Counted from the first letter of the stretch, positions 45,889-58,005 are shown. The stretch is 64,000 bases of DNA from Prevotella sp. (GCA_017617615.1 JAFZVV010000012.1:23191-87190), one strand, 5' to 3'. The notes: generated by a model not told the origin, from the letters alone. Numbers and translations are program-made.

Positions 45889-46049
45889 CTGCGTAGCGAA
45901 GATAGGCGGCATCAGAAAATAAAAATTGCTTTTTTGCATTTCGCTCGGTTTGCACTAACTTTGATTCCCGAATCGAAGTTAGGCTGCGGCTCCAAAACCA
46001 AAATAATCTTTGATTCTTTTGGATTTTCGCTCGCCTTGCACTAACTTTG
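45889..46049 (+). promoter_or_regulatory. Promoter repeat upstream of the DUF2723 gene
   Basis: Three -7 boxes TAACTTTG lie at 45889-45896, 45957-45964 and 46042-46049. The last two are 85 bases apart. The first two sit inside inverted repeats (for example CTAACTTTGATTC-CCG-AATCGAAGTTAG, 45956-45983). Each is preceded by a CTCGxxTTGCAC-like word or AAAAT tract. The final box is 36 bases before the ATG at 46085. Confidence 0.6.
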
Positions 46050-46084
46050 CAAAAATTTAATAGAACCCACATTTTACTGAATCA

Positions 46085-49000
46085 ATGAAGAAGTTTAGAT
46101 TAGTGGACAACACGCTCGGATGGCTGGCGTTTCTCATCGCCGCCTTCGTCTATTGCTCCACCGTGGAACCGACAGCACCATTCTGGGACTGTCCTGAATT
46201 CACCACCACAGGTTACAAACTCGAGATCGGTCACCCGCCAGGGGCACCTTTCTTCATGCTCACCGCCAACCTGTTCTCACAGTTTGCCAGCGATTCCACC
46301 CAGGTGGCCTATATGGTGAACATCATGAGCGCACTGCTCAGTGCGGTGTGTATCCTGTTCCTGTTCTGGTCGATTACACACCTCACCCGCAAACTCATCC
46401 TGCGCGACTGGAGCGAGCTGTCGACCTCGAAACTCATTGCCATCGAGGCATCGGGACTCGTGGGCGCCCTCATCTACACCTTCAGCGACACCTTCTGGTT
46501 CAGTGCCGTGGAGAGTGAGGTATACGCCTACTCCTCCGCCTTTACCGCCATTGTGTTCTGGCTCATCCTGAAGTGGGAAGACCAGGCCGACGAACCCCAC
46601 AGCGACCGCTGGTTGGTGCTCATCGCCTACATGACAGGTCTCTCCATCGGCGTTCACCTGCTCAACCTGCTCTGTATCCCCGCCATCGTACTGGTGTTCT
46701 ACTACCGCAAGAACCCCAATGCCGACCTGAAGGGGTCGTTGCTCGTGCTCCTGCTGTCGTTTGCCATCGTCACCCTCGTGCTCTACGGCGTGGTGCCCGG
46801 CATCATTACCGTAGGTGGCTGGTTCGAGCTGTTCTTCGTCAATACCCTCGGCTGTCCGTTCGACACCGGTGTCATCGTATATATCATCCTCCTCGTGGCT
46901 GCCGTGATATGGGCCATCTACGAGAGTTACAACGACCATAGCCTCACCCGCCAAAACATCTCGTTCGTCGTGGCGGTTGGCATGATGGGCATCCCATTCT
47001 ACGGCTACGGTTGGCAAGCGTTCGCCATCGGTGCCGTAGCCCTCATCGTACTGTGGTTATTGCTGAATGCGAAGAACAAAGGGAAGTTGCTCATCTCCAC
47101 CCGTGTGAAGAACACGGTGTCGCTGTGCATGCTCATGCTCCTCATCGGCTATTCCACCTATGCCGTGATAGTGATCCGCTCAGCTGCCAACCCCCCGATG
47201 GACCAGAACTCCCCCGAGGACATCTTCACTTTAGGCAACTACCTGAGCCGCGACCAGTATGGCTACCGCCCGCTGTTCTACGGTCAGGCCTACAACTCGG
47301 AGTATGCCGCCGATGACAATGGTTACGTGAAGATGACGAAGAGCGCGCCCATCTACCAGCGTAGGGAAAAGAAGAGCACCGACGAGCCCGACAGCTACTT
47401 CATAGTGGACTGGAAACAGCAGCCCGAATACGTGCAGAACATGTTCTTCCCACGCATGTACTCCGCTGCCCATGCCCAGGCCTATGAGAGCATCATCGAC
47501 GTGCAGGGACGATATGAGCCGTCCGCCTATAATCAGGGCGACGTGAAGATGCCCACGTTCCTCGACAACATGAAGTTCTTCTTCGGCTACCAGTGCAATT
47601 TCATGTACTGGCGCTACTTCATGTGGAACTTCGCTGGCCGGCAGAACGACCTGCAGGGCAACGGCGAGAAGGAGAACGGCAACTGGATTACCGGATTCCC
47701 GTTCGTCGACAACGTCATCCTCGGACTCGGCGACCAGAGCAAACTCCCCGACATCCTGAAGGAGAACAAGGGGCACAACGTGTACTACTGCCTGCCCCTG
47801 CTGCTGGGCATCCTCGGCTTCTTCTGGCAAGCCTTCAGGGGACAGCGCGGCATCAGACAGTTCTGGGTGGTGTTCTTCCTGTTTTTCATGACTGGCCTCG
47901 CCATCGTGATTTACCTGAACCAAACCCCCAACCAGCCACGTGAGCGCGACTATGCCTATGCCGGCTCGTTCTACGCCTTCTCCATCTGGTGCGGACTCGG
48001 CGTGGCTGCCATCATCGACTGGCTGAAGAAACTCGGACTGAAGAACACCGCAGTGACAGCCGCCGCTGCCGTGGCATGCCTCCTCGTGCCCATACAGATG
48101 GCATCGCAGAATTGGGACGACCACGACCGCAGCGGTCGCTACACCTGCCGCGACTTCGGACAGAACTACCTCATGTCGCTGCCGAAGGACGGCTACCCCA
48201 TCATCTACACCAACGGCGATAACGACACCTTCCCACTATGGTACAACCAGGAAACGGAAGGTGTGCGCACCGATGCCCGCGTGTGCAACCTGAGTTACCT
48301 GCAGACCGACTGGTATATCGACCAAATGCTGCGCCCCGCCTACGACTCGCCCAGCGTGCCCATCAAGTGGCCACGTATCGACTATTGCTCGGGCACCAAC
48401 GATGCCGTGACCGTACGGCCGGAACTCAAGGAAGCCATCCGCGAACTCTACGAGAAATACCCCGAAGAGGCTCACAAGACCCTGGGCGACAAACCCTTTG
48501 AGGTGAGCAACGTGCTGAAGCTGTGGGTGCGCGACGACGTCACCGCCGAACAGCGCGACATCAAGAACACGCTGCTGAATTATGTGGGTCTGGAGGCCAA
48601 TGCCCATGTGGTGCCCACCGACACCCTGTTGATGACCATCGACAAGGACGCCGTACGTAAGAGCGGCATGAAACTCCTCAGCGACTCCATCCCCGACCAG
48701 ATGGTCATCTCGCTCTCGGGCCACCGCACCCTCGGCAAGGGCGACCTGATGATTCTCGAAATGCTGTCGCAGTGCAACTGGACCCGTCCGATATTCGTTG
48801 CCATCACCGTGGGCGACGAGAACTACATGAACCTCGGCGACAACCTCATCCAGGAGGGTCTTGCCAGCCGCATCACGCCGTTCACCACCCGTGGCAGCAA
48901 CGAGAAGTTCGACACCGAGAAGGTGTACGACCACATGATGAACGACTTCAAGTATGGCGGTCTCGACAAGAAAGGCGTCTATCTCGACCAGACCGTGGCC

Positions 49001-49435
49001 CGTATGTGTGCCACCCACCGCCGCCTCTTCGCCCAGCTTGCCATCTCCCTCATCAACGAAGGCAAGACCGACAAGGCGAAGCGTGCTTTGGCAAAGATGG
49101 AGAAAGAGATTCCCGAGTACAACCTGCCGATGGAATACATGAACGGCGGCACGGAGATCGTGAAGGCCTATGCTGCCCTGGGCAACAAGAAACGCGCCAC
49201 GGAAGTGGCCAATTCCCTGTGGAAGACCTCACAGCAATACCTGTCGTGGTATATGACGCAGAGTCCCAGCTATTTCATGGCTTCGCAGAACGAGTGCCAG
49301 ACCCATATCTACATCATGGACATCCTGTTGGATGCCATGGGCGACGTCGACAAGAAATGGGTCGACAGCCATAGCCAACAGTTGGAAACGCAGCTGATGC
49401 ATTTCCAGCAGTTGGGAGGCTCCCTTTCGATGTAA
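46085..49435 (+). CDS. DUF2723 (GT117) membrane glycosyltransferase-like protein
   Basis: A 1116-residue membrane protein. The N-terminus contains the DUF2723 pattern (PTAPFWDCPEFTTTGYKLEIGHPPGAPFF) with an acidic loop after the first helix, as in GT-C protein O-mannosyl-transferase-like enzymes. About twelve membrane helices occupy residues 10-700 and a helical soluble part follows. Bacteroidetes use a dedicated protein-O-glycosylation system, and this family is a candidate component. The donor and acceptor are not known. It has its own multi-box promoter and a terminator. Confidence 0.88.
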   Translation: MKKFRLVDNTLGWLAFLIAAFVYCSTVEPTAPFWDCPEFTTTGYKLEIGHPPGAPFFMLTANLFSQFASDSTQVAYMVNIMSALLSAVCILFLFWSITHLTRKLILRDWSELSTSKLIAIEASGLVGALIYTFSDTFWFSAVESEVYAYSSAFTAIVFWLILKWEDQADEPHSDRWLVLIAYMTGLSIGVHLLNLLCIPAIVLVFYYRKNPNADLKGSLLVLLLSFAIVTLVLYGVVPGIITVGGWFELFFVNTLGCPFDTGVIVYIILLVAAVIWAIYESYNDHSLTRQNISFVVAVGMMGIPFYGYGWQAFAIGAVALIVLWLLLNAKNKGKLLISTRVKNTVSLCMLMLLIGYSTYAVIVIRSAANPPMDQNSPEDIFTLGNYLSRDQYGYRPLFYGQAYNSEYAADDNGYVKMTKSAPIYQRREKKSTDEPDSYFIVDWKQQPEYVQNMFFPRMYSAAHAQAYESIIDVQGRYEPSAYNQGDVKMPTFLDNMKFFFGYQCNFMYWRYFMWNFAGRQNDLQGNGEKENGNWITGFPFVDNVILGLGDQSKLPDILKENKGHNVYYCLPLLLGILGFFWQAFRGQRGIRQFWVVFFLFFMTGLAIVIYLNQTPNQPRERDYAYAGSFYAFSIWCGLGVAAIIDWLKKLGLKNTAVTAAAAVACLLVPIQMASQNWDDHDRSGRYTCRDFGQNYLMSLPKDGYPIIYTNGDNDTFPLWYNQETEGVRTDARVCNLSYLQTDWYIDQMLRPAYDSPSVPIKWPRIDYCSGTNDAVTVRPELKEAIRELYEKYPEEAHKTLGDKPFEVSNVLKLWVRDDVTAEQRDIKNTLLNYVGLEANAHVVPTDTLLMTIDKDAVRKSGMKLLSDSIPDQMVISLSGHRTLGKGDLMILEMLSQCNWTRPIFVAITVGDENYMNLGDNLIQEGLASRITPFTTRGSNEKFDTEKVYDHMMNDFKYGGLDKKGVYLDQTVARMCATHRRLFAQLAISLINEGKTDKAKRALAKMEKEIPEYNLPMEYMNGGTEIVKAYAALGNKKRATEVANSLWKTSQQYLSWYMTQSPSYFMASQNECQTHIYIMDILLDAMGDVDKKWVDSHSQQLETQLMHFQQLGGSLSM

Positions 49436-49443
49436 AAGACTGT

Positions 49444-49484
49444 CCAAGGGTGAGGCTCCCCGGAGTGTCACCCTTGGATTTTTT
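49444..49484 (+). terminator. Terminator of the DUF2723 gene
   Basis: CCAAGGGTGA pairs with TCACCCTTGG around a 14-base loop, then a T tract. Confidence 0.8.
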
Positions 49485-49517
49485 GCAATTTCCCTATCAT
49501 CAACCCTTCATTACCCC

Positions 49518-50129
49518 ATGATACTTGAGCAGCCCTCATTCTGGTTGCGTTGGATGTTTCCGACAGCCTTCTGGCGCATGGACAAGGACGAGCGTGCCGT
49601 CTACCTCACGTTCGACGATGGTCCCATACCTCAGGCTACCCCGTTCATCCTCGACACGCTGAGGGAGTTCAACGCTCACGCCACCTTCTTCATGGTAGGC
49701 GACAACGTACGGAAATACCCCTATCTTTTCCAACAAATCATCGACGAAGGGCATCAGTTGGGCAACCACACCTTCAACCACCTCGGCGGACTGAAACACC
49801 TCACGAAGACCTATGTTGAGAACACCAAGAAAGCCAACGAGCTCATCGGTGCCCACCTCTTCAGGCCCCCTCATGGATGGATGCGCCCGCCCCAATACTA
49901 TTTCCTCAGAAAGAAATACCAAATCGTGATGTGGGACCTGGTGACACGCGATTACTCGAAATGGCTGACTGCCGATGATGTATTCAATAATGTGAAGCGA
50001 TACACACGCAACGGGTCCATCATCACCTTCCACGACTCGCTGAAGAGCATCGACAAACTGAAAACAGCCTTGCCCGCATCGCTCGAATGGCTCCGCGAAC
50101 AAGGCTATTCTTTCAAGACTTTTGAATGA
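49518..50129 (+). CDS. Polysaccharide deacetylase (NodB-type)
   Basis: A 203-residue protein, short for the family. It has LTFDDGPIPQATPFILD (Asp33-Asp34), FFMVGDNV, NHTFNHLG (zinc His84 and His88) and FRPPHGWMRPPQYYFL, the conserved motifs of carbohydrate esterase family 4. It removes N-acetyl groups from glycans such as peptidoglycan or chitin-like polymers. No signal peptide is visible, though the start is hydrophobic (PSFWLRWMFPTAFW) and might anchor it. It is the last gene before a convergent repeat. Confidence 0.88.
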   Translation: MILEQPSFWLRWMFPTAFWRMDKDERAVYLTFDDGPIPQATPFILDTLREFNAHATFFMVGDNVRKYPYLFQQIIDEGHQLGNHTFNHLGGLKHLTKTYVENTKKANELIGAHLFRPPHGWMRPPQYYFLRKKYQIVMWDLVTRDYSKWLTADDVFNNVKRYTRNGSIITFHDSLKSIDKLKTALPASLEWLREQGYSFKTFE

Positions 50130-50167
50130 TTTATTTGAAGGGAATGGAAGGGCTTTAAGGTCCTTAA

Positions 50168-50210
50168 GGACTTTAAAGGCCTTAGAGCCGTTGCACAGGC
50201 CCTATAAGCC
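50168..50210 (+). repeat. Convergent-junction repeat, copy B
   Basis: The block GGACTTTAAAGGCCTTAGAG, then CCGTTGCACAGGCCCTATAA. It is close to 22391-22430. It lies between the 3' ends of the deacetylase and GH20 genes. Confidence 0.5.
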
Positions 50211-50230
50211 CAAAAGACGCTTATCCTGGC

Positions 50231-51871
50231 TTACTTAGGTTCTTTTTCCCACGCTATTTCACAGTATTTCCAGCCCAGTAGGTCGTAGATGGTGGTGAGG
50301 CGTTGCTCACGCACCTTGAAGGCATCGTAGTCTTTCTGACTGGGCAGTGCCCACTGCACCTCGGCCAGTGCCCCCATGCGCGGCAGAACCTGATATTCCA
50401 CGAACTCCGGGGTGTAGATATACTCCGTCCACAGGTTGGCCTGCACGCCGATGATGTGCTTCTTTGCCGCCTCGGTAAGGTTCTCGGGCGCCGGTTCGAA
50501 GGAATACACTTTTTCCAATGGCACATACCCTCCGATGAGCAACGGTTTGCTCCAATGGTCTTCCGGTGTCTGATAATAGTCGAAATAGAAGAACGACGTG
50601 GGCGCCATGATGACGTCATGTCCTTGCTCCGAGGCTGTCAGACCCCCTTCGACGCCACGCCAACTCATGATGGTGGTGCTCTTCTCCACGTCGCAGTCGA
50701 GGAGTTCGTCCCACCCGATGGCCTTGCGCCCACGGCTGTTGAGGAACTTCTCCACCCGTTTCATGAAATAGCCCTGCAGGCGGTCTTCGGCCGAATGCTT
50801 GTCATCGCCGCGGATACCCTCTTTGGCAATGCGCTGCTGGCACAATGCACAGGTCTTCCACCGAGTGCGCGGAGCCTCGTCGCCCCCGATATGAATATAC
50901 TCCGAGGGAAAAAGGTCGATGAGTTCCTCGAGCACCCCTTCCATGAACTCGAAGGTCTTCTCCTTTCCCGCGCAGAGGATATCATCGAAAACGCCCCAGT
51001 TGGGTTCCACCTCATATGGTCCGCCCGTGCATCCCAAATCGGGATAGGCGGCGAGTACTGCCTCCATGTGTCCCGGCATGTCGATTTCGGGAATCACAGT
51101 GATGAAGCGGTCGCGGGCATACGCCACGATGTCGCGTATCTCGTCCTGCGTATAGAAGCCGCCATAGCGCTGGTAGTCATAGAGTCCGGTGTTGCGCCCC
51201 ACCACGGTGCGCCGGCGCCATGCCCCCACCTCGGTAAGACGAGGATAGCGCTTGATTTCCACCCGCCATCCCTGGTCGTCGGTGAGGTGGAAATGGAACG
51301 TGTTGATATGGTGCAGGGCGAGCATGTCGATATACTCCTTCACGAAGTCTGCGCCAAAGAAGTGGCGGCTCACATCGAGGTGCATGCCACGATACGGAAA
51401 CCGTGGCTCGTCGGTCACCACCACGGCAGGGATGACTATGTCTACCGTGGTGGTAAAGGGCCACACGACGGGCAATGCCTTGCGCAATGTCTGCACGCCA
51501 TAGAACACGCCCTGTGCCGTCGGTCCCTCTATCTTCACGAGTTTCTCGTTCACCGTGATGCGGTATCCTTCCCTGGCCGTCATCTTCTTGTCGGTTTGCA
51601 AGACGATGGCGTTCTTCGTGGCCTTGCCCGTAGTTACGGGAAGCGACAGGCCCGTGGCCTGAATGATATAATCAGACAGGAAATGCGCCACGCGCATCAT
51701 GTCGGCATCACCATTGCATACAATCGACTGCGCTGAGGCGAGCGCAAACGGGTTGCCTTTCTGTGCCCCACACTGACGTGGCAGCGGAACAGTATTGAAA
51801 TCTGCCGTCTGTCTGGCAACGGCCATCATGCCCAATGCTGTCATCAACAAACATAATAGCGTTTTTTTCAT
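50231..51871 (-). CDS. GH20 beta-N-acetylhexosaminidase, secreted
   Basis: A 546-residue enzyme with a signal peptide (MKKTLLCLLMTALGMMAVARQ) and the GH20b-like N-terminal domain. The catalytic barrel has FRYRGMHLDVSRHF-like PYRGMHLDVSRHFF, HFHLTDDQGWRVEIKRYP, EIDMPGHM and HIGGDEAPR with the catalytic Asp-Glu pair. It removes terminal beta-linked GlcNAc or GalNAc by substrate-assisted catalysis. The ATG at 51871 is chosen for the signal peptide. The promoter is at 51919-51926. NagB at 7858 could use its product. Confidence 0.93.
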   Translation of the reverse strand: MKKTLLCLLMTALGMMAVARQTADFNTVPLPRQCGAQKGNPFALASAQSIVCNGDADMMRVAHFLSDYIIQATGLSLPVTTGKATKNAIVLQTDKKMTAREGYRITVNEKLVKIEGPTAQGVFYGVQTLRKALPVVWPFTTTVDIVIPAVVVTDEPRFPYRGMHLDVSRHFFGADFVKEYIDMLALHHINTFHFHLTDDQGWRVEIKRYPRLTEVGAWRRRTVVGRNTGLYDYQRYGGFYTQDEIRDIVAYARDRFITVIPEIDMPGHMEAVLAAYPDLGCTGGPYEVEPNWGVFDDILCAGKEKTFEFMEGVLEELIDLFPSEYIHIGGDEAPRTRWKTCALCQQRIAKEGIRGDDKHSAEDRLQGYFMKRVEKFLNSRGRKAIGWDELLDCDVEKSTTIMSWRGVEGGLTASEQGHDVIMAPTSFFYFDYYQTPEDHWSKPLLIGGYVPLEKVYSFEPAPENLTEAAKKHIIGVQANLWTEYIYTPEFVEYQVLPRMGALAEVQWALPSQKDYDAFKVREQRLTTIYDLLGWKYCEIAWEKEPK

Positions 51872-51918
51872 GGATAACGTGTTTATGGTGTAAATGCTTA
51901 TCATCGTATTTTACGCCA

Positions 51919-51926
51919 CAAAGATA
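51919..51926 (-). promoter_or_regulatory. Promoter of the GH20 gene
   Basis: TATCTTTG on the minus strand, about 50 bases before the ATG. Confidence 0.5.
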
Positions 51927-52124
51927 CGACGAAGAGAACGAAAAGCAAAATAAAATCAAGTTTAATTTTCCTTTCCCCGCATGATCATCTCCGGCAAAGC
52001 CATTGCCACTTTTCATCTCAATTTTTTCGCTCTCGACACATCTATGAGAAAAAGCACAATAAGAAAAATACACGCAACAACAAAAAAAAGTAACAAAAAC
52101 AAACCAAATTATCATTTTTTTTGT

Positions 52125-52132
52125 TATTTTTG
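52125..52132 (+). promoter_or_regulatory. Promoter of the Dcu-type carrier genes
   Basis: TATTTTTG is a -7 match 31 bases before the ATG at 52163 in a very AT-rich region. No clear TTTG at -33. Confidence 0.4.
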
Positions 52133-52162
52133 CAGATATTACTACCAAACCTTAAATTGCTT

Positions 52163-53608
52163 ATGTCATTTCTTATGATTATCCAGCTCCTCATCGTCTT
52201 GGGAGCATTGTGGGTAGGCTCGCGATACGGCTCGCTGGCCTTGGGAGCCATATCGGGCATCGGCCTTGCCCTGCTCGTGTTCGGCTTCGGCCTGAAACCA
52301 GGCACGCCACCCACCGATGTCATCTACATCATCATTGCCGCCGTGACCTGTGCCGGCATCATGCAGGCATCGGGAGGAATGGACTGGCTCATCCAGATTG
52401 CGGAGAAGATGCTACGCAAGCATCCCGACCGCATCACCTTCCTCGCCCCATTGAGTACCTTCCTGCTGACAGTGCTGGTGGGAACAGGCCATGTAGTGTA
52501 CACCCTCATGCCGATTATCTGCGACATTGCGCTGAAGAAAGGCATCCGTCCGGAACGTCCCTGCGGAGTGGCCTCAATCGCGTCGCAGGTGGGCATCACC
52601 TGTTCGCCCATCGCTGCCGCCGTGGTGGCCTTCGTCACCATCTCCAACGCCAACGGCTTCGACGTGACCATCCCCCAGGTGCTGATGGTGAGTTTCCCCG
52701 CCTGTATCATGGGTCTGATGGCAGCTGCAGCCGTTTCCTACCGTCGTGGCCTCGACCTGGACAAGGACCCTGAGTTCCAGAAGAAGCTACAGGATCCCGA
52801 GACCCGCGCCTATATCTATGGTGGTGGAGCGACTACCCTCGACAAGGAAATCCCGCAGTCGGCCAAGAATGCGGTATACGTGTTCCTCGGTGCTATCATC
52901 ATCATCGTGCTGTTTGCCATCTTCCAGGACATTCTGCCGACCTACGATACCATCAAGGCGATAAAAGACGCACCCGACTTCACGTTTGCCGACGGCACCG
53001 TAGCCTCTGCCGATGCGTTGGCTAAGGCCGGTGTGCTGATACCCGGCGTCACGGAGGCATCGACGGTGCAGTTGAAGATGAACGTCATCATCCAGATTGT
53101 GATGGTGACCGCTGCCGCCCTCATGATTCTCTTCTGCAAGGCATCGCCCAAGAAGGCCGTCCTCGGTCCGGTTTGGCAGTCGGGCATGGTGGCTGTGGTG
53201 GCCATCTTCGGTATCGCCTGGCTCGCCGACACCTATTTCTCCAACTACACGGAAGAGATGCAAGCCATGCTTGGCGACATCGTGGCGAAGTACAACTGGT
53301 CTATCGCCTTCGTGTTCTTCCTTGTTTCTGTGCTCATCAACTCTCAAGGCGCCGTGGTGGTGTCGATGTTGCCGCTGGCCTACTCATTGGGCATTCCCGG
53401 ACCGGTATTGCTCGGTGTGCTCCCCAGTGTCTACGGCTACTTCTTCATCCCCAACTACCCATCGGATATTGCCACGGTGAATTTCGACCGCTCTGGTACG
53501 ACGACTATCGGAAAATATCTGCTCAACCACTCCTTCATGATGCCGGGTCTGGTCCATATCACTGTGGCCACCCTGGTAGCCTATGGCTTGAGTTCCCTGA
53601 TATTTTAA
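52163..53608 (+). CDS. Anaerobic C4-dicarboxylate transporter (DcuA/DcuB family), copy 1
   Basis: A 481-residue membrane protein with about ten helices. GVGSRYGSLALGAISG-like VGSRYGSLALGAISGIGLA, GLKPGTPPTDVIYIIIAAVTCAGIMQASGGMDWL, FLAPLSTFLLTVLVGTGHVVYTLMPII, CSPIAAAVVAF and FFIPNYPSDIATVNFDRSGTT are Dcu signature blocks. Dcu carriers exchange fumarate, malate or aspartate for succinate in anaerobes. This fits fumarate reduction with the class I fumarase at 20728. The start at 52163 is preferred over the open frame from 52121, which precedes the promoter. The next carrier follows 35 bases later. Confidence 0.92.
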   Translation: MSFLMIIQLLIVLGALWVGSRYGSLALGAISGIGLALLVFGFGLKPGTPPTDVIYIIIAAVTCAGIMQASGGMDWLIQIAEKMLRKHPDRITFLAPLSTFLLTVLVGTGHVVYTLMPIICDIALKKGIRPERPCGVASIASQVGITCSPIAAAVVAFVTISNANGFDVTIPQVLMVSFPACIMGLMAAAAVSYRRGLDLDKDPEFQKKLQDPETRAYIYGGGATTLDKEIPQSAKNAVYVFLGAIIIIVLFAIFQDILPTYDTIKAIKDAPDFTFADGTVASADALAKAGVLIPGVTEASTVQLKMNVIIQIVMVTAAALMILFCKASPKKAVLGPVWQSGMVAVVAIFGIAWLADTYFSNYTEEMQAMLGDIVAKYNWSIAFVFFLVSVLINSQGAVVVSMLPLAYSLGIPGPVLLGVLPSVYGYFFIPNYPSDIATVNFDRSGTTTIGKYLLNHSFMMPGLVHITVATLVAYGLSSLIF

Positions 53609-53643
53609 GTCATGTAGTTTAACCACTTAATAAAAGAAAGATT

Positions 53644-55086
53644 ATGTTGATTACCATCATAGAATTACTCGTCGTACTGCTGGCGCTCTATCTGGGATCG
53701 CGCTATGGGAGCCTCGCCCTCGGAGCCATCGCCGGTCTGGGACTGGCCATCCTCGTCTTCGACCACGGTCTGAAGCCGGGCACCCCTCCCACCGATGTCA
53801 TCTACATCATCGTGGCAGCCGTGACGTGTGCCGGTGTCCTGCAAGCCTCAGGCGGCATGGACTGGTTGGTACAGATAGCCGAGAAACTGCTCCGCCGCCA
53901 TCCGCAGCGCATCACTTTCCTCGCACCCCTCTGCACGTTCTTCCTCACCATCCTGGTAGGAACAGGCCATGTGATGTACACCCTCATGCCCATCATCGCC
54001 GACGTGTCGCTCAAGAAAGGCATCCGCCCCGAACGGCCCTGTGCCATCGCCAGCGTAGCCTCGATGATTGCCATCGTCTGCTCGCCCATTTCCGCAGCCG
54101 TCGTGGCCTTCTCTACCATCTCCGGAGTCTACGGTTTCCACATCACCATCCCGCAGATTGTGGCCGTCACCATCCCATCATGCCTGGTTGGTGTCATCAT
54201 TGCCTCGGCATGGAGTTCACGGCGGGGTCTTGACCTCGACAAGGACCCGGAGTTCCAAGCCCGTATCGCCACTGAGGCCGGCCGCGATTATGTGTATGGC
54301 AAGACAGCAACCACCCTCGACAAGGAAATCTCACCGAAGGCCAAGCGTGCCGTCTATATCTTCCTCGGCACCATTGTCCTCATCATCATCCTGGCCTGCC
54401 TCCACAACTACTTACCCGCTTTCGACAAAGTGAAGGCCATTGAGGGTGCCAAGGACGTGCTGCTGCCCACTGGAAAGATGGTTAGCCCACAGAAGCTGGC
54501 CAGTGCCGGCATCGTGATGGCCGGCGTTACCGAGAAGATTGCCACACCCATCGACATGTACCTCGTCATCCAGATTATCCTCATTACGGCAGCCGCATTG
54601 ATGATTATCTTCTGCGATGCCAAGCCCAAGTCGGCCGTGGCAGGCAATGTATGGCAGTCGGGCATGGTGGCAGTGGTTGCCATCTACGGCATCGCATGGC
54701 TTGCCAACACCTTCTTCGGTGCACATATGGACAGCATCAAGGAGTTACTGGGAACGATGGTGAGTGAATACCACTGGACGATAGCCCTGATGTTCTTCAT
54801 CTTCTCCGTGCTCATCAACTCACAGGCAGCCGTTATCGCCTCGCTGCTCCCCGTGGCCTATGGCCTGGGCATCCCGGGGTGGGTGCTCCTCGGCGTGTTG
54901 CCCTGTGCCTACGGCTATTTCTTCATTCCGAACTATCCCACCGATATTGCCACGGTGAACATGGACCGCTCGGGGACGACAAGAATCGGCAAATACGTCC
55001 TCAACCACTCATTCATGGCTCCCGGACTCATCTGCGTCGCCGTGAGTACGGTGGTGTGCTACCTGTTGGCATCCATCTTCTTCTAA
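53644..55086 (+). CDS. Anaerobic C4-dicarboxylate transporter (DcuA/DcuB family), copy 2
   Basis: A 480-residue paralogue of the preceding protein, with the same blocks (GSRYGSLALGAIAGLGLA, PGTPPTDVIYIIVAAVTCAGVLQASGGMDWLV, NYPTDIATVNMDRSGTTRIGK). The two are clearly recent relatives yet differ through the loops (for example 270-300). Keeping both in tandem suggests different substrates or directions, for instance aspartate uptake against succinate export. The genes form an operon by spacing. Confidence 0.92.
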   Translation: MLITIIELLVVLLALYLGSRYGSLALGAIAGLGLAILVFDHGLKPGTPPTDVIYIIVAAVTCAGVLQASGGMDWLVQIAEKLLRRHPQRITFLAPLCTFFLTILVGTGHVMYTLMPIIADVSLKKGIRPERPCAIASVASMIAIVCSPISAAVVAFSTISGVYGFHITIPQIVAVTIPSCLVGVIIASAWSSRRGLDLDKDPEFQARIATEAGRDYVYGKTATTLDKEISPKAKRAVYIFLGTIVLIIILACLHNYLPAFDKVKAIEGAKDVLLPTGKMVSPQKLASAGIVMAGVTEKIATPIDMYLVIQIILITAAALMIIFCDAKPKSAVAGNVWQSGMVAVVAIYGIAWLANTFFGAHMDSIKELLGTMVSEYHWTIALMFFIFSVLINSQAAVIASLLPVAYGLGIPGWVLLGVLPCAYGYFFIPNYPTDIATVNMDRSGTTRIGKYVLNHSFMAPGLICVAVSTVVCYLLASIFF

Positions 55087-57578
<2,492 letters not shown>

Positions 57579-57610
57579 TTTTCCGGGCATTGCCCGATTG
57601 AACGTATACG

Positions 57611-57644
57611 AAAAGAGGGAATGCCCGTGGGCATTCCCTCTTTT
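57611..57644 (+). terminator. Terminator after the xylanase-esterase gene
   Basis: AAAAGAGGGAATGCCC pairs perfectly with GGGCATTCCCTCTTTT around GT. As a near-palindrome it may serve both strands. Confidence 0.85.
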
Positions 57645-57687
57645 CTTTGACCGGATGCTGTATTTTTCGGGGGAGCAGTTTGTCGGG

Positions 57688-58005
57688 TTATCCCAGAAGA
57701 GCCTGGAATTTCTCGTCGAACTTGGCCTTATTGGCGGCTCCCACCATCTTGTCTACCAGTTTGCCTCCCTTGAAGAAGAGCACGGTGGGAATGTTTCGTA
57801 CGCCAAACTCAGCAGCGATGTCGTCGTTCTCCTCCACGTCGCATTTTCCCACCACAATCTTGCCATCATACTCGTTGGCAAGTTCTGATATAACAGGTGC
57901 TATCATCCTGCATGGTCCACACCATGTGGCCCAAAGGTCAACTACCAATGGCAAGTCGCCATTAAGATAACTCTGAAAATTGTCGGTTGTGATTGTTACT
58001 TCCAT
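57688..58005 (-). CDS. trxA: Thioredoxin
   Basis: A 105-residue thioredoxin with the WCGPC active site (Cys29 and Cys32), the cis-Pro loop IPTVLFFKGG and a typical C-terminal helix. It reduces protein disulfides in the cytoplasm. It lies 134 bases downstream of dnaE on the same strand. The gap shows no strong promoter, so read-through from dnaE is possible. Confidence 0.95.
   Translation of the reverse strand: MEVTITTDNFQSYLNGDLPLVVDLWATWCGPCRMIAPVISELANEYDGKIVVGKCDVEENDDIAAEFGVRNIPTVLFFKGGKLVDKMVGAANKAKFDEKFQALLG

Noticed and set aside
47231..49018. Two long minus-strand frames (297 and 260 codons)
   Set aside because: They are antisense shadows of the DUF2723 gene, and their composition follows the complementary codons.
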